Below, one piece after another: positions 24,992 through 34,942 of a stretch of DNA of 64,000 nt (positions are counted from its first letter, which is position 1; the number at the start of each line of letters is the position of its first letter). Origin of the DNA: Cernens ardua. GTDB lineage: Bacteria; Pseudomonadota; Gammaproteobacteria; Pseudomonadales; Halomonadaceae. Both the position numbers and the translations under genes were made by a program. The stretch is taken from contig NZ_JBPCZH010000001.1 of the NCBI RefSeq assembly GCF_051251085.1, forward strand, positions 930,001 to 994,000, written 5' to 3'. Under the pieces are notes generated by a model. The model was not told the DNA's origin. It did not search any database and saw nothing but the letters and a program-made list of their open reading frames with translations.

Positions 24992-27286
24992 ATGCAGTAT
25001 AATCAGAAAAGGACTCACGCGAATATCTACATCCCCTGTTTTTTTGGCTCGGCTCTGCTATGCGCCTCCTGCTCTGTATTAGCACAGCAAACAGACACAA
25101 TGGATGACGAACAGTCTTCAAGGGGAAACGTACAATCGCATATTGCTGCGCCAGCCCCCGCTGCACCTGCAGCAGTTGGAAATGCCTCATCCACAGCGCG
25201 TTTTTCAACCATTACAGTGAAAGGTAACCGCCTCTATAGTATGGAATCCTCGGAACAGAGTGGTGGTTACTCTGTGGATTCCGCGACGGTAGGGAGCAAA
25301 ACGCCCGCGCTTTTAAGAGACATCCCTCAATCAGTTGACGTAGTCACCCATGATGCTATTCGGGATCAGGCATTTCATACGCTGGACGAGTTGGGCAGAA
25401 GTACACCGGGGGTCCGTGTATTACCGAACGATGCAGGGCGTTCAAGCATCTATTCACGCGGATATGAATATGACAATTACGAAATTGATGGTTTACCTGC
25501 TCCCATGTCGAGCATCACGGGATCGGTTCCACAACTGGAAGCATTTGACCGTGTAGAAATGATGCGAGGCCCTTCTGGACTATTCGACAGTACCAGTGAA
25601 ATGGGCGGCATCGTCAACATGGTATTAAAGAAGCCCACACGCAAATTTCAGGGTAATGTCAGCGGCAGTTATGGTAGCTGGAATCACAATAACATCGGTG
25701 TTGATCTTTCAGGACCCATCAACCAGTCTGGCTCGGTTCGCGGCAGGATGGTCATTAATCATGAGGGTACGAATGGGTTTGTTGACCATAACCATAACAA
25801 GCAGAATCTTTTCTATGGCACTCTGGCCTTTGATCTGGATTCGGCAACCGAGCTGGATCTCTCCTTCCTAAGGCAACAGGCAAGAATCCACCCCAATAAC
25901 GGTGTTTCAACCGATACTGCCGGTAATCTTAAGAATTATCCACGTCATACTTATTTCGGTGCTGATTGGAACCGCTTCCAAAGCCAATCGAATGACTGGA
26001 TTGCCGAGCTGACGCACCACTTCTCCAATGGAGGATATGGTCGAGTTGCAGGGCGCTACTCCAATCGTAATGCCTATTTCAACTATGCCTACGGCGGTGG
26101 AACTGGCGTATCCGCCGCAAATAGGGTGTCGGTTGCCGGATTGGGGGAAAGGGTTAATCAGAATTCGTTCTCTGCTGATGCCAGCTATAGCCAACCGTTT
26201 TCAACGTTTGGACATGTCAGCGAGTTTGTCGTGGGGACGGATTACAAACACTATCGCACCGATGCCGATCAGGCAGCGACCCAAAGCCTGACGGGAAGCC
26301 AAATTGATTATCATTATTTTGACAATCTACAGTACGTTAATATCCTGAATGCTGCACGGGGAAGCTTTTTGTCGCCATATGGCAATAAGATTCGCTATAG
26401 ACATACACATACCATCACATCACTCGATGAATACGGTGCCTATGGCAAGTTGACTTTCCGCCCATGGGAGCGTCTGGCCCTGATTGCCGGCACACGTGTT
26501 AGTGCATTCAAACAACAGAATAACAATGCGCTGACAGGTGTTAATGTACATCATTCAAGCAATGCGAAAGTCACCCCCTATGGAGGATTTGTATTCGACT
26601 TGAGTGACTCTACTTCACTTTATGCCAGCTATTCCCAAGTCTATGACCCACAAACTGAAACGGATGCGCAGGGGAGCATGATCAAACCCCGTACCGGCGA
26701 TCAATATGAGACCGGTATCAAAAGTTCATTCATGAATGGACGCCTGAATAGCCGCATCAGCCTATATCGGATGTATGACAAGCACCGTGCGGCACCACTG
26801 GTTAATAATCCGGCTGCATACACGGCGTTGGGAAAAACACGTAATCAGGGGGTCGAGCTGGAGCTTACCGGCAATATCACGCCCTATTGGAGTGTGATCG
26901 CAGGGTATACCTATCTGAATACCAAGGTTGAAACCTCAGGTTCCTCCAATGACGATGCGGTATTTACGCTGATGCCCAAACACATGGCCAATCTATGGAC
27001 AACATACCGTTTCCATCAGGGTCCGTTGAATCATCTGACGGTAGGTGCCGGTATCAATGCGGTGAGCGACTTTAGTTCCAGCACCAAAAACAATGAAGTA
27101 CATGCCCCCGGCTATGCCGTCACCAACCTGATGGCCGCCTACGATGTCACGCCAAGGCTACGACTGCAAATGAATGCCAACAATATCTTCAATCGAAAAT
27201 ATTATGAGCGTGTCGGCAGCAAATCCACGTTCGACATGTATGGGGAACCAAGAAGCATTTTTGCTACGGCAACCTACAAGTTGTAG
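24992..27286 (+). CDS. TonB-dependent ferric-siderophore receptor
   Basis: A 764-residue outer-membrane receptor. Signal peptide is about 1-31 (ending LAQQ). A Pro/Ala linker leads to a TonB-box-like STITVKG segment. The plug domain carries ALLRDIPQSVDVVTHDAIRDQ, RVEMMRGPSGLFDSTSEMGGIVNMVLKKP and the typical RGYEYDNYEIDGLPAP. A 22-strand-type barrel follows, ending in FDMYGEPRSIFATATYKL with a terminal aromatic/hydrophobic strand. The SYSQVYDPQTETD ... GDQYETGIKSSFMNGRLN motif is typical of FhuE/FpvA/FoxA-like hydroxamate or mixed siderophore receptors. It imports ferric siderophore using TonB energy. No siderophore synthesis genes are nearby, so it probably uses siderophores made elsewhere in the genome or by others. 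It carries a Fur box. Confidence 0.93.
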   Translation: MQYNQKRTHANIYIPCFFGSALLCASCSVLAQQTDTMDDEQSSRGNVQSHIAAPAPAAPAAVGNASSTARFSTITVKGNRLYSMESSEQSGGYSVDSATVGSKTPALLRDIPQSVDVVTHDAIRDQAFHTLDELGRSTPGVRVLPNDAGRSSIYSRGYEYDNYEIDGLPAPMSSITGSVPQLEAFDRVEMMRGPSGLFDSTSEMGGIVNMVLKKPTRKFQGNVSGSYGSWNHNNIGVDLSGPINQSGSVRGRMVINHEGTNGFVDHNHNKQNLFYGTLAFDLDSATELDLSFLRQQARIHPNNGVSTDTAGNLKNYPRHTYFGADWNRFQSQSNDWIAELTHHFSNGGYGRVAGRYSNRNAYFNYAYGGGTGVSAANRVSVAGLGERVNQNSFSADASYSQPFSTFGHVSEFVVGTDYKHYRTDADQAATQSLTGSQIDYHYFDNLQYVNILNAARGSFLSPYGNKIRYRHTHTITSLDEYGAYGKLTFRPWERLALIAGTRVSAFKQQNNNALTGVNVHHSSNAKVTPYGGFVFDLSDSTSLYASYSQVYDPQTETDAQGSMIKPRTGDQYETGIKSSFMNGRLNSRISLYRMYDKHRAAPLVNNPAAYTALGKTRNQGVELELTGNITPYWSVIAGYTYLNTKVETSGSSNDDAVFTLMPKHMANLWTTYRFHQGPLNHLTVGAGINAVSDFSSSTKNNEVHAPGYAVTNLMAAYDVTPRLRLQMNANNIFNRKYYERVGSKSTFDMYGEPRSIFATATYKL

Positions 27287-27532
27287 TTCAGTGACATCAT
27301 GGCATTGAAGACCGCTGGTGGATAACGTGAGTCAATAAATAACATTGATGAAAAGCCTTGATCGACAACGATGGCATGCAAATGTCGCAAGCATCCATGA
27401 GGCAACAATGGTATCCATCAGCGGTACACAGCCACAATTTACAGTGTTGTTCTACTGGAGCTACACCGACAAGAACCACAACAATAAAAAAACAATCACA
27501 ACAACCCTGTATGACAGTGGGGATCAAGACCG

Positions 27533-28489
27533 ATGAAATATTTGTTGAAAAAAGAGATGTGTTTCCTGTTTTCATGTGCAATGACACTGCTCAGCGTGCC
27601 CGTTCATGCCGAACAGCCACAGGAGATTCATGAACAGCCTGTAATGATGACCAATAGTCACCAGTGGGACATGACTTCTGCCACCGGACACCGATATAGA
27701 ATCTTCATGTATGTGCCTTCCGGTCGACCTCCCAGGGAAGGCTACCCCGTCATGTACATGACCGATGCGAATGCCCTGTTTCCCCTGGCGAGTCAGTTGT
27801 CCAATAATTTTGGGCATCGGCCTGATCATTCAGGCGGTGCTGGCATGGTTATCGTGGGGATTGGCTATCCGCCCGAAGAAAATGTGGTCAATGCGCGCTC
27901 ACGCGATCTAACCCCTCCGTTGCCAAAACAACAGGCATCAGCCGTTACAATGCATCCTCAACGGGAAAACGGTAAGGCGGAAAGCTTTTATCAGTTTGTT
28001 GAAACGCAAGTGAAGCCGATGGTCCAGAAACAAACGCAGATTAATCAACATCAACAATATTTGTTTGGGCACTCATTCGGTGCATTGTGGGCGCTATACG
28101 TACTGGCTCATCACCCACAGGCCTATTCAAGATATATGGTCGCCAGCCCCTCGCTATGGTGGGACAAGGGAACAACGGCCAAGGCTGTCGTCCATACACT
28201 GGCACAGCAAAATTCGGAGCTAGCGCCAATCTCCGTATTGCTAATGGTCAGTCAGTATGAAGAAACACCTGCCCCATGGGCCACACCCCCCCATGGAAAA
28301 ACGCTGGCAGCCATGGCCCGAATTGAGCGTCAACGGGATCAGATTGGCCGCAGCCACCAATTGGCCAAACAATTATCGACACTGCCCGACATTCACGTGG
28401 AGTACAAAATATTTCCTGATGAAGATCACGGGACGGAAATCGCGGGCGCATTGAGTGACGCGATCAGGTTTGGATTGTTGAAAAGATAA
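27533..28489 (+). CDS. Siderophore-esterase-like alpha/beta hydrolase (IroE/BesA type)
   Basis: A 318-residue secreted alpha/beta hydrolase of the Esterase-D/Fes-IroE group. Residues 1-26 form a signal peptide (ending VHAEQ), so it acts in the periplasm. The nucleophile is Ser181 in FGHSFGALWALYVL. ASPSLWWDKG is the conserved family segment, and His299 in DEDHGTE completes the triad. Similar enzymes (IroE, BesA, PfeE) hydrolyse catecholate siderophores such as enterobactin, salmochelin or bacillibactin to release iron. It follows the TonB receptor by 246 bases on the same strand and is likely its functional partner. The substrate is inferred from family and context. Confidence 0.85.
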   Translation: MKYLLKKEMCFLFSCAMTLLSVPVHAEQPQEIHEQPVMMTNSHQWDMTSATGHRYRIFMYVPSGRPPREGYPVMYMTDANALFPLASQLSNNFGHRPDHSGGAGMVIVGIGYPPEENVVNARSRDLTPPLPKQQASAVTMHPQRENGKAESFYQFVETQVKPMVQKQTQINQHQQYLFGHSFGALWALYVLAHHPQAYSRYMVASPSLWWDKGTTAKAVVHTLAQQNSELAPISVLLMVSQYEETPAPWATPPHGKTLAAMARIERQRDQIGRSHQLAKQLSTLPDIHVEYKIFPDEDHGTEIAGALSDAIRFGLLKR

Positions 28490-28697
28490 GGAAGGAAAGC
28501 AAATCTCCACCATACATGTCGCGGCAGCTCTGGCAATGGCAATACGCCTTTGCAGCGGGATTACCCTTCAATTGAAACTGATTGGCACCACATAAACATG
28601 CCACAGCTGTAGACATTTGATTACTCCGCTCTCTTCAATTGAACCTGTAGCCTTGGTATTTATACATTTTCTACAGGAAAACCTCTCCCACAAACAA

Positions 28698-28729
28698 AAC
28701 GCCAGCCTGTAACAAGGCTGGCGTTTTTT
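28698..28729 (+). terminator. Strong terminator after the iron cassette
   Basis: AACGCCAGCC (28698-28707) pairs perfectly with GGCTGGCGTT (28716-28725) and runs into TTTTTT. It ends the receptor/esterase transcript and may also serve the convergent zipA gene, whose stop is 15 bases away. Confidence 0.85.
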
Positions 28730-28743
28730 CTTTCCCATAATAA

Positions 28744-30930
28744 TCAGTACCGATGCAATCGCATCCGGCGTTCGAATTCACGCACCTTCTGGCGAATAAA
28801 CTCGATGGTCTGGGATGTCATGACGCTTTGGTTTTCGTCCCTAAGGTCGCCATTCAGGTGGTGTACCAATACCTTGGCCGTACCCAACATGGCTTCAAAT
28901 GCCGCGCTGGGATCCTCCGCTGAAGGTAATGGCAGCAGGAAGGAAACCCCACGGGTCGAGAATCGTTCCATCTCCAGCATGGGGAAACGACCGGGCTTCA
29001 TCGCATTGATAACCGAGAACTGCAGGTTACTATCCTCGTCTTCAGTTTCAAAGCGGTGGAACATTTCACCTTCTTCGGCGAAGACCAGTCCACATGCCAA
29101 CAATATTCTGGTAAGTTCAATTCCGTTGAAACTTTCACCCGCGCGGGACACGACATTGATAATGACGAGTTCATCGGCATCGCTCAACACATCCATCACA
29201 ATATCGCCATCAACACGCGTGCGCAGGGCTTTATCAATAATGGGATGGAATTGATGATGTGCTGGCTCAGCGATCTCCGGCTCACGCAACGGATGATCAC
29301 GCGCATCATCTGCGTAAAGGGATTCTTCTTCATCATGCCGACCATTGATGCCATGATCGTCATTAGAGTACCGTGGTTCAGGATCACGGCTGTCGTAACG
29401 TTCTTCATCGAACGTATCTACCGCCCCTAAATAAGGCACACTGTCCGAGTAACGTTCATTTCCCCGATGAGGCGGCGCAAAGAGGGGATCGTTTTCATCG
29501 TCATAATCCCGATAGGATTCCTGCGGACGATGTGTTCCATGCGCATAGTGGGCCTGAGGGTCATCCCGATAATCGGAAGAAGGCTTGTATTCAGCACGTT
29601 CTTCATCATCGTAATACGCATTCGCATGGGAATCGCGCGCATCATAGGATGCATGCTGTTGTTGTTCACGCAACTTGCGCTGGCGTTCCAGTGAGGCCTG
29701 ACGCCGTTTTTCGTCTTCTTCGCGGCGTTTTTGCTCTTCCTGCTGCCGTTTTTCTGCCTCAAGGCGTTGCTGCTCTGCGCGCTCCTGACGACGGATCTCA
29801 GCTTGCCGTTCCTGCTCTTCGCGGCGCTTGGCACGCTCTTCGGCACGGCGAGCACGATCTTCCAAACGGCGGATGCGTGCTTCCTCACGCTTAATGGCAC
29901 GTTTTTCACGACGTTCTGCCGCCGCTTCCTGCAACCGCGCTACGCCATCCATCGGACGACGCAGCAAGATTTCGGACAAGCCTTCGTAACGAGGGTCGTC
30001 GACGTGCTCTTCTTCCGTACTGAAGTGTCGATGATAGTGGCGGCCATTGCCATTCTCTTCATCTTCATCGCCTTCGTCATCATTGCCCTCATAACCACCC
30101 TCTTCGTGGTCATTTCCATCATGAGCCTTTTCTTCATCAACACTTCCCTCAGGAGTGCTTTGCTCGGGGTGATCGTGATCAGCCCCCTCATTCACAGCGT
30201 TACTTTGTGTCGCCTCAGCCGTTCCCTTTTTGCTTTCATCATCATCTTCGGCAGAGGCATCAGCAGTATCGGAAACAGTGGAAGTATTTTCATCCTTTAT
30301 TTCACGCGGCTCTTCCGAAGCATGCTCTGCTGCTTGCGCATGATGCGTTATGCTCTTTTCAGAACCCTCTTCACCAGCAGGAACATCATTTGTTCCCGAA
30401 GCGCTCAACGCTTCCGTATTATCGAGATGTTCTTCAGGTTCGTCCGTGGCATTTAAGGGTGTCTCATGGGCAACATCATGATCAGTGGGGCGTGAGTCTT
30501 CGTTTTTTGACTTGACCCGCTGTTGTTCTTCACGTTCATGCTCTTCGAGTTGCTGCTCTTCATACTGCTCTTCCGCCTGAACATGCTTGAGGTCGAGGTC
30601 ATCATGATTCAGGTCTTCAGGTGCAGTTTCCGGATGATCATCTTCTTGATCATTATGATGCGTAGGAAATTTGGTCTTCAACCCACGACGTTCGAAGGAA
30701 GATTCCGCAACGTCAGGTGTTGACACGCGTTCGGAATCAACCACCCGAGACCCACCATTGGGGAATTCCCAATCAGTGGCAGAAGATTCCTGTACAGGAT
30801 AATCGGTGTCCGACTCACCGCTATCAAGAGGTGAAAGTTCATCCTGTTTGCGACGGCGCCGTATAAGATCGATGCCGATCGCAACCAGAACAATTACACC
30901 AATAATAATCAACCATTCACGTAAATCCAT
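28744..30930 (-). CDS. zipA: Cell-division protein ZipA with very long linker
   Basis: ZipA anchors FtsZ to the inner membrane in the divisome. The N-terminal membrane helix (about 6-23, LREWLIIIGVIVLVAIGID) and basic RRRRK stop are typical. The C-terminal ~150 residues are the FtsZ-binding ZipA domain (VSRAGESFNGIELTRILLACGLVFAEEGEMFHRF ... PSAEDPSAAFEAML). The protein is 728 residues, more than twice E. coli ZipA (328). Between the ends lie an acidic Glu/Asp/His-rich stretch (about 90-330), a charged Arg/Glu-rich helix with repeated R-R-E-E pattern (about 335-450), and a Tyr/Asp/Arg-rich segment (to about 570). It is 226 bases downstream of smc, as in relatives. Confidence 0.92.
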   Translation of the reverse strand: MDLREWLIIIGVIVLVAIGIDLIRRRRKQDELSPLDSGESDTDYPVQESSATDWEFPNGGSRVVDSERVSTPDVAESSFERRGLKTKFPTHHNDQEDDHPETAPEDLNHDDLDLKHVQAEEQYEEQQLEEHEREEQQRVKSKNEDSRPTDHDVAHETPLNATDEPEEHLDNTEALSASGTNDVPAGEEGSEKSITHHAQAAEHASEEPREIKDENTSTVSDTADASAEDDDESKKGTAEATQSNAVNEGADHDHPEQSTPEGSVDEEKAHDGNDHEEGGYEGNDDEGDEDEENGNGRHYHRHFSTEEEHVDDPRYEGLSEILLRRPMDGVARLQEAAAERREKRAIKREEARIRRLEDRARRAEERAKRREEQERQAEIRRQERAEQQRLEAEKRQQEEQKRREEDEKRRQASLERQRKLREQQQHASYDARDSHANAYYDDEERAEYKPSSDYRDDPQAHYAHGTHRPQESYRDYDDENDPLFAPPHRGNERYSDSVPYLGAVDTFDEERYDSRDPEPRYSNDDHGINGRHDEEESLYADDARDHPLREPEIAEPAHHQFHPIIDKALRTRVDGDIVMDVLSDADELVIINVVSRAGESFNGIELTRILLACGLVFAEEGEMFHRFETEDEDSNLQFSVINAMKPGRFPMLEMERFSTRGVSFLLPLPSAEDPSAAFEAMLGTAKVLVHHLNGDLRDENQSVMTSQTIEFIRQKVREFERRMRLHRY

Positions 30931-31156
30931 GGAGTCTCGACCTGTTCTAAAATGGGCTCAGACAAGAAAAACTGCCTGTCTATCCACCCCTTCTTCTGAA
31001 AATAAAATGCGTACCCGAACGTAAAGAGGATCGCGACTTAACTTGAATGCTCAATTATAAACATGTAATTGCTCATTCTTGAATAGATATAGCGTAACCC
31101 ATTGTGAGCGTAGCACTTTAATCGTACAAATTCGTTATGGATTTACGATTTATGTG

Positions 31157-34100
31157 TTACGCCTCGGCTAGCACTGCAGCAGCTTCAACATCCACAGAGA
31201 CCAATCGGGAAACACCCGGCTCCTGCATCGTCACGCCCATCAGACGATCCGCCGCCTCCATCGCAATCTTGTTATGTGTAATATAGATGAACTGGACAGA
31301 AGCGGACATATCCTTGACCAGTTTCGCATAGCGCCCCACATTGGCATCATCCAACGGCGCATCCACTTCATCCAACATGCAGAAAGGCGCTGGATTAAGC
31401 TGGAAGATAGCGAAAACCAGTGACAACGCTGTCATCGTCTTTTCTCCTCCCGAAAGCAAGTGGATCGTACTGTTTTTCTTGCCGGGAGGTCGCGCCATGA
31501 TAGCGACACCTGTTTCAAGCAGATCATCCCCTGTCAATGTCAGCCAGGCCGCCCCCCCGCCGAAAACTCTAGGGAAAAGTTCACCCAGGCCTGCATTCAC
31601 ACGCTCGAAGGTGTCCTTGAAACGCGAGCGGGTTTCCTGATCAATTTTGCGAATGGCACGATTCAGGGTGTCAAGCGCCTCACTCAATTCATGATGCTGC
31701 GCTTCAAGGTAATTCCTGCGTTCCGATTGCTGGTCGTACTCTTCAATAGCCGCCAGGTTAATGGCCCCCAGTCGGCGAATGCGCTCGGCCGTCGCTTCCA
31801 GCGCTTCCTGCCAGGCGGATTCGGTGGCATCTTCTGCCAGCTGTGATGCCAACACCTCAAGATTGTGGCCGCCCTCTTCCAACTGCTCATCCTGTGCGGA
31901 AGCCTTTAAGGTTAACTCCTGAACCTGAAGTCGCATTTCTTCAAGGCGGGTTCTCAACTGTTCGAGGTCATGTTCGTGGCCTTGCCGATGCAATTCATGA
32001 TCCCGCATGCGTTCGCCAAGCTCACGGGAGCGCTCGCGTACCGCAGACAGCGCATTTTCCTCGAGGCTACGGCGGTCCAGCAGCTCATCCAGTTCAGCGC
32101 GCTGCTCCTCGAAAGGTTCAGCAAGGTTTTCACGCTCTTCTTCCAGCGCTTCGCGACGCATTTCGAGATGTTCACGCTGGGTGTCACCACGCCCTTGTGA
32201 GCGCTGCATACCGGCAAGTTCTGTATTGACGCGCTGATATTCAAGTTCAAGCTCGGCCAGCGCATTACGCGCCGGGGCAATTTCCTGCCTGGCCTGCGCC
32301 ACGCTTTCACTCATGGAGGCACGTGCATGCTCCAATTGTTGACGCTGCTCGGTATGTTCGCCAAGGGTTTCCTGTGCCTGTTCGAGGGTTTCGCGCCGTT
32401 CTTCCAACGCTAATGCTGATTCTTCCCGCCTTTCCTGCAAGAGCGACAACTCTTCAGCCAGCTCGGCACGACGGCCATTCAGATGCTCCAACCGGGAAGC
32501 GACCGCGGCCTCTGCGATAGCAACACGCTCGCGCTCGGCTTCCTGCTGGTGCTGCTGACGGTTGGTTTCAGCCAAGTGTTCGTCAAGACGTACCAGCCCC
32601 TCACGGGCTGCTGCGATGTGTTCATCCAGCTGTTGAATATCGGTGTACAGCGTGTCGAGTATCGCCTCGACCTCTTCACGACGCTGGCGCTGATTGATAA
32701 TGCTCTCTTGTTGCGCCGTTTGCCCCAATTGGCGCCGCCAGCCTACTCCCAACCATGTACCCGTTGGCGTAATCAGGCTGTGGTGTGGAGGAAGATTCTT
32801 TAACTGTGCTTGAACAGAAGCCTCATCTTCTTCTGATTGAATAGGTTTTATCGTTCGAATGGTATTCAACCATTCACGAAGAGCGCCCGCACCATGTACC
32901 TGTTCCCCCAAGGAGCCGGGGACAGCTGCAGGTTCGTCTGCCGTTATGATCCCGAATTCACCCGATTCAAGCGCACCAAACGCTGCCATGTGAGCCACTA
33001 CATCGTGGCTTCCGACACGGGCATCCAACCAGGGTGACAATACCCATGCCGCTGTATTTTCCCAACCGGCGGTCACTGATAGCTGCTCGGCCAGTTGCGG
33101 CAGGCCACTCATCCCGTGGGCATCCAGAAAGCGAGTAAATTCCTCACTTTGAGAGGCTAATGCCGCATCAATAAGGGCCGTCAGAGAGGCTTGCTCCCCT
33201 CGCAATTGGTGCTGCTGTTCGACTTTCTTCTCCCGCTCACCGTTTAACAGGCGCAGCCGCTCGTCCTCTTCAGCACGCTGTTCCTGGTACTCAGCCTGTT
33301 GCTCAGCCAGGGACTCAAGGATCAACGCGAGCTCATTTTTTTGCTCAGAAAGCGCGCTGTGCTCTTTTTCCAGCTCATCCACAACAGGAAGTTCACTCTG
33401 TTGCTGCTGACGGCGCGTCGTTTCATTTGCCAGCGCGGTCAATTCACGCTCCAGCGCCTGCACTTCACTTTGCAAACGCTCAACGGTCCGTGCATGTTGC
33501 CCCTGCTGCGCGAGGGTTTCATCCCAGGCAGATTGCTGGCCCTGTTGATGTTGCTCGGCCTCTTCCAACCGTGCTTCAGCCTGTTCGAGACGCTCCTGGG
33601 CTGCTTCACGTTCCGGATCGAGCATTTCAAGGCGCGACTGCAACTCGACCAAACGCGCCTGATCCTGCTCCTCCAGACTCGCCAGCTCGGAAAATTCCCG
33701 CGCAACGCTCTCAAGATCAGCGCTGATCTGACGTTGGCGGCTTTGCGCATTATCAAGCCACTGTTCAAGGCGGGCAATCGAGGCACTGGTCTCGGAGAAA
33801 CGCGCCTGTTTACTGTCCAGCTCTTCAGCCAGCTTGTCATGTTCAAGCCGAGCTTCTTCCAGTAATCTTTCGCTTTCACGAACCCCATAAAGGTTGCGCT
33901 CACGCTCGATCTCGATATCGCGAATCCGAGCTTCGGCCTCCTGCTGGCGATTACGCAAAGCTCGCCCACGCATCAGGGCCAGCTCCCCTTTCAGGCGATG
34001 CTCCTGCTCTTTCAGCTGTTGATAGCGTTTTGCCGCCTCTGCCTGACGCTTAAGACGTTCGAGCTGTTTATCCAACTCTTCACGCAAATCATTCAAACGC

Positions 34101-34687
34101 TCAAGGTTATCTTCCGTGCGTCGCATGCGATTTTCAGTTTCGCGACGTCGTTCCTTGTATTTGGAAATGCCGGCTGCTTCTTCCAGCGTGGAACGGAGCT
34201 CCTCAGGGCGCGCTTCTACCAGTCGGGAAATCATTCCCTGCCCGATGATGGCATAGGAACGCGGCCCCAGACCTGTGCCTAAAAAGAGATCACTGATATC
34301 ACGGCGCCGACACTTTTCACCGTTGAAGAAATAGAGGGATTGCCCGTCGCGGGTCACCAAGCGACGCACGGAGATTTCTGCGTATTGGGCATAGGCACCC
34401 CCCAGTTTACGCTGCGGATCATCCGGATCATTGTCGAAGGTGAGTTCTATAGAAGCTTGCCCCACCGGTTTACGCCCGGTTGAGCCATTGAAAATGACAT
34501 CGGCCATGGATTCACCGCGAAGCATTTTCGCGGATGACTCCCCCATGACCCAACGTACGGCATCAATCACATTGGACTTCCCGCAGCCGTTAGGGCCCAC
34601 GATAGCGGTCATGTTGCTTTCAAACGGTACGTTGACCGTATCAACAAATGACTTGAAGCCTGAAAGTTTGATTGATTTAAGTCGCAT
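31157..34687 (-). CDS. smc: Chromosome partition protein SMC
   Basis: An SMC ATPase that organises and compacts the chromosome. The start is taken at the ATG at 34687 (MRLKSIKLSGFKSFVDTV), the family N-terminus; the frame is open 14 codons further, but that extension matches nothing. That gives 1176 residues. Walker A is GPNGCGKSN (31-39). Two long coiled coils rich in Glu/Gln/Arg flank a hinge in the middle (around the GSLGEQVHGAGALREWL segment). The C-terminal signature LLSGGEKTMTALSL and Walker B CMLDEVDAPLDD complete the ATPase head. No scpA/scpB genes are in the window. A palindromic promoter region lies upstream. Confidence 0.96.
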   Translation of the reverse strand: MRLKSIKLSGFKSFVDTVNVPFESNMTAIVGPNGCGKSNVIDAVRWVMGESSAKMLRGESMADVIFNGSTGRKPVGQASIELTFDNDPDDPQRKLGGAYAQYAEISVRRLVTRDGQSLYFFNGEKCRRRDISDLFLGTGLGPRSYAIIGQGMISRLVEARPEELRSTLEEAAGISKYKERRRETENRMRRTEDNLERLNDLREELDKQLERLKRQAEAAKRYQQLKEQEHRLKGELALMRGRALRNRQQEAEARIRDIEIERERNLYGVRESERLLEEARLEHDKLAEELDSKQARFSETSASIARLEQWLDNAQSRQRQISADLESVAREFSELASLEEQDQARLVELQSRLEMLDPEREAAQERLEQAEARLEEAEQHQQGQQSAWDETLAQQGQHARTVERLQSEVQALERELTALANETTRRQQQQSELPVVDELEKEHSALSEQKNELALILESLAEQQAEYQEQRAEEDERLRLLNGEREKKVEQQHQLRGEQASLTALIDAALASQSEEFTRFLDAHGMSGLPQLAEQLSVTAGWENTAAWVLSPWLDARVGSHDVVAHMAAFGALESGEFGIITADEPAAVPGSLGEQVHGAGALREWLNTIRTIKPIQSEEDEASVQAQLKNLPPHHSLITPTGTWLGVGWRRQLGQTAQQESIINQRQRREEVEAILDTLYTDIQQLDEHIAAAREGLVRLDEHLAETNRQQHQQEAERERVAIAEAAVASRLEHLNGRRAELAEELSLLQERREESALALEERRETLEQAQETLGEHTEQRQQLEHARASMSESVAQARQEIAPARNALAELELEYQRVNTELAGMQRSQGRGDTQREHLEMRREALEEERENLAEPFEEQRAELDELLDRRSLEENALSAVRERSRELGERMRDHELHRQGHEHDLEQLRTRLEEMRLQVQELTLKASAQDEQLEEGGHNLEVLASQLAEDATESAWQEALEATAERIRRLGAINLAAIEEYDQQSERRNYLEAQHHELSEALDTLNRAIRKIDQETRSRFKDTFERVNAGLGELFPRVFGGGAAWLTLTGDDLLETGVAIMARPPGKKNSTIHLLSGGEKTMTALSLVFAIFQLNPAPFCMLDEVDAPLDDANVGRYAKLVKDMSASVQFIYITHNKIAMEAADRLMGVTMQEPGVSRLVSVDVEAAAVLAEA

Positions 34688-34737
34688 GTTCGCGCAAGTA
34701 CCTACATTCAGACGCGAACGCGCCTTCATTTTTTATA

Positions 34738-34794
34738 TGATCATGTCATCACATGATCACATCTTTATACGATTGTATATTCGTATGATGATCA
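34738..34794. promoter_or_regulatory. Palindrome cluster upstream of smc
   Basis: TGATCATGT (34738-34746) and ACATGATCA (34751-34759) form a perfect 9-bp dyad with a 4-base centre. ATACGA/TCGTAT form a second short dyad within 34766-34786. A third TGATCA is at 34789-34794. The cluster sits 50-110 bases before the smc start, where its promoter should be, and may be an operator. No known regulator consensus is recognised. Confidence 0.4.
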
Positions 34795-34868
34795 TGCTGA
34801 GGATTCAGGTGTATATCGACAAAGATTATCATCCCATTTACCAACACGCGAGCCTCAGGATAGAGAAA

Positions 34869-34895
34869 CGCCCCGAGAGCCAAAGCTTTCGAGGC
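34869..34895 (-). terminator. Hairpin after the ccm operon
   Basis: Imperfect 11-bp stem between GCCCCGAGAGC and GCTTTCGAGGC, 48 bases past the ccmI stop on the minus strand. It could end the ccm transcript; no long T run follows. Confidence 0.4.
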
Positions 34896-34942
34896 TTCCA
34901 AAGAGTTAATGAGTCCTACCCCTCGATGAAAACCAAAATGGC

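Noticed and set aside
29373..30456. Long plus-strand frames opposite zipA
   Set aside because: They are antisense shadows of the biased Glu/Arg/Asp codons of the ZipA linker.
31341..34282. Many plus-strand frames opposite smc
   Set aside because: Antisense to a long coiled-coil gene with strong codon bias; none has a motif or ribosome site.
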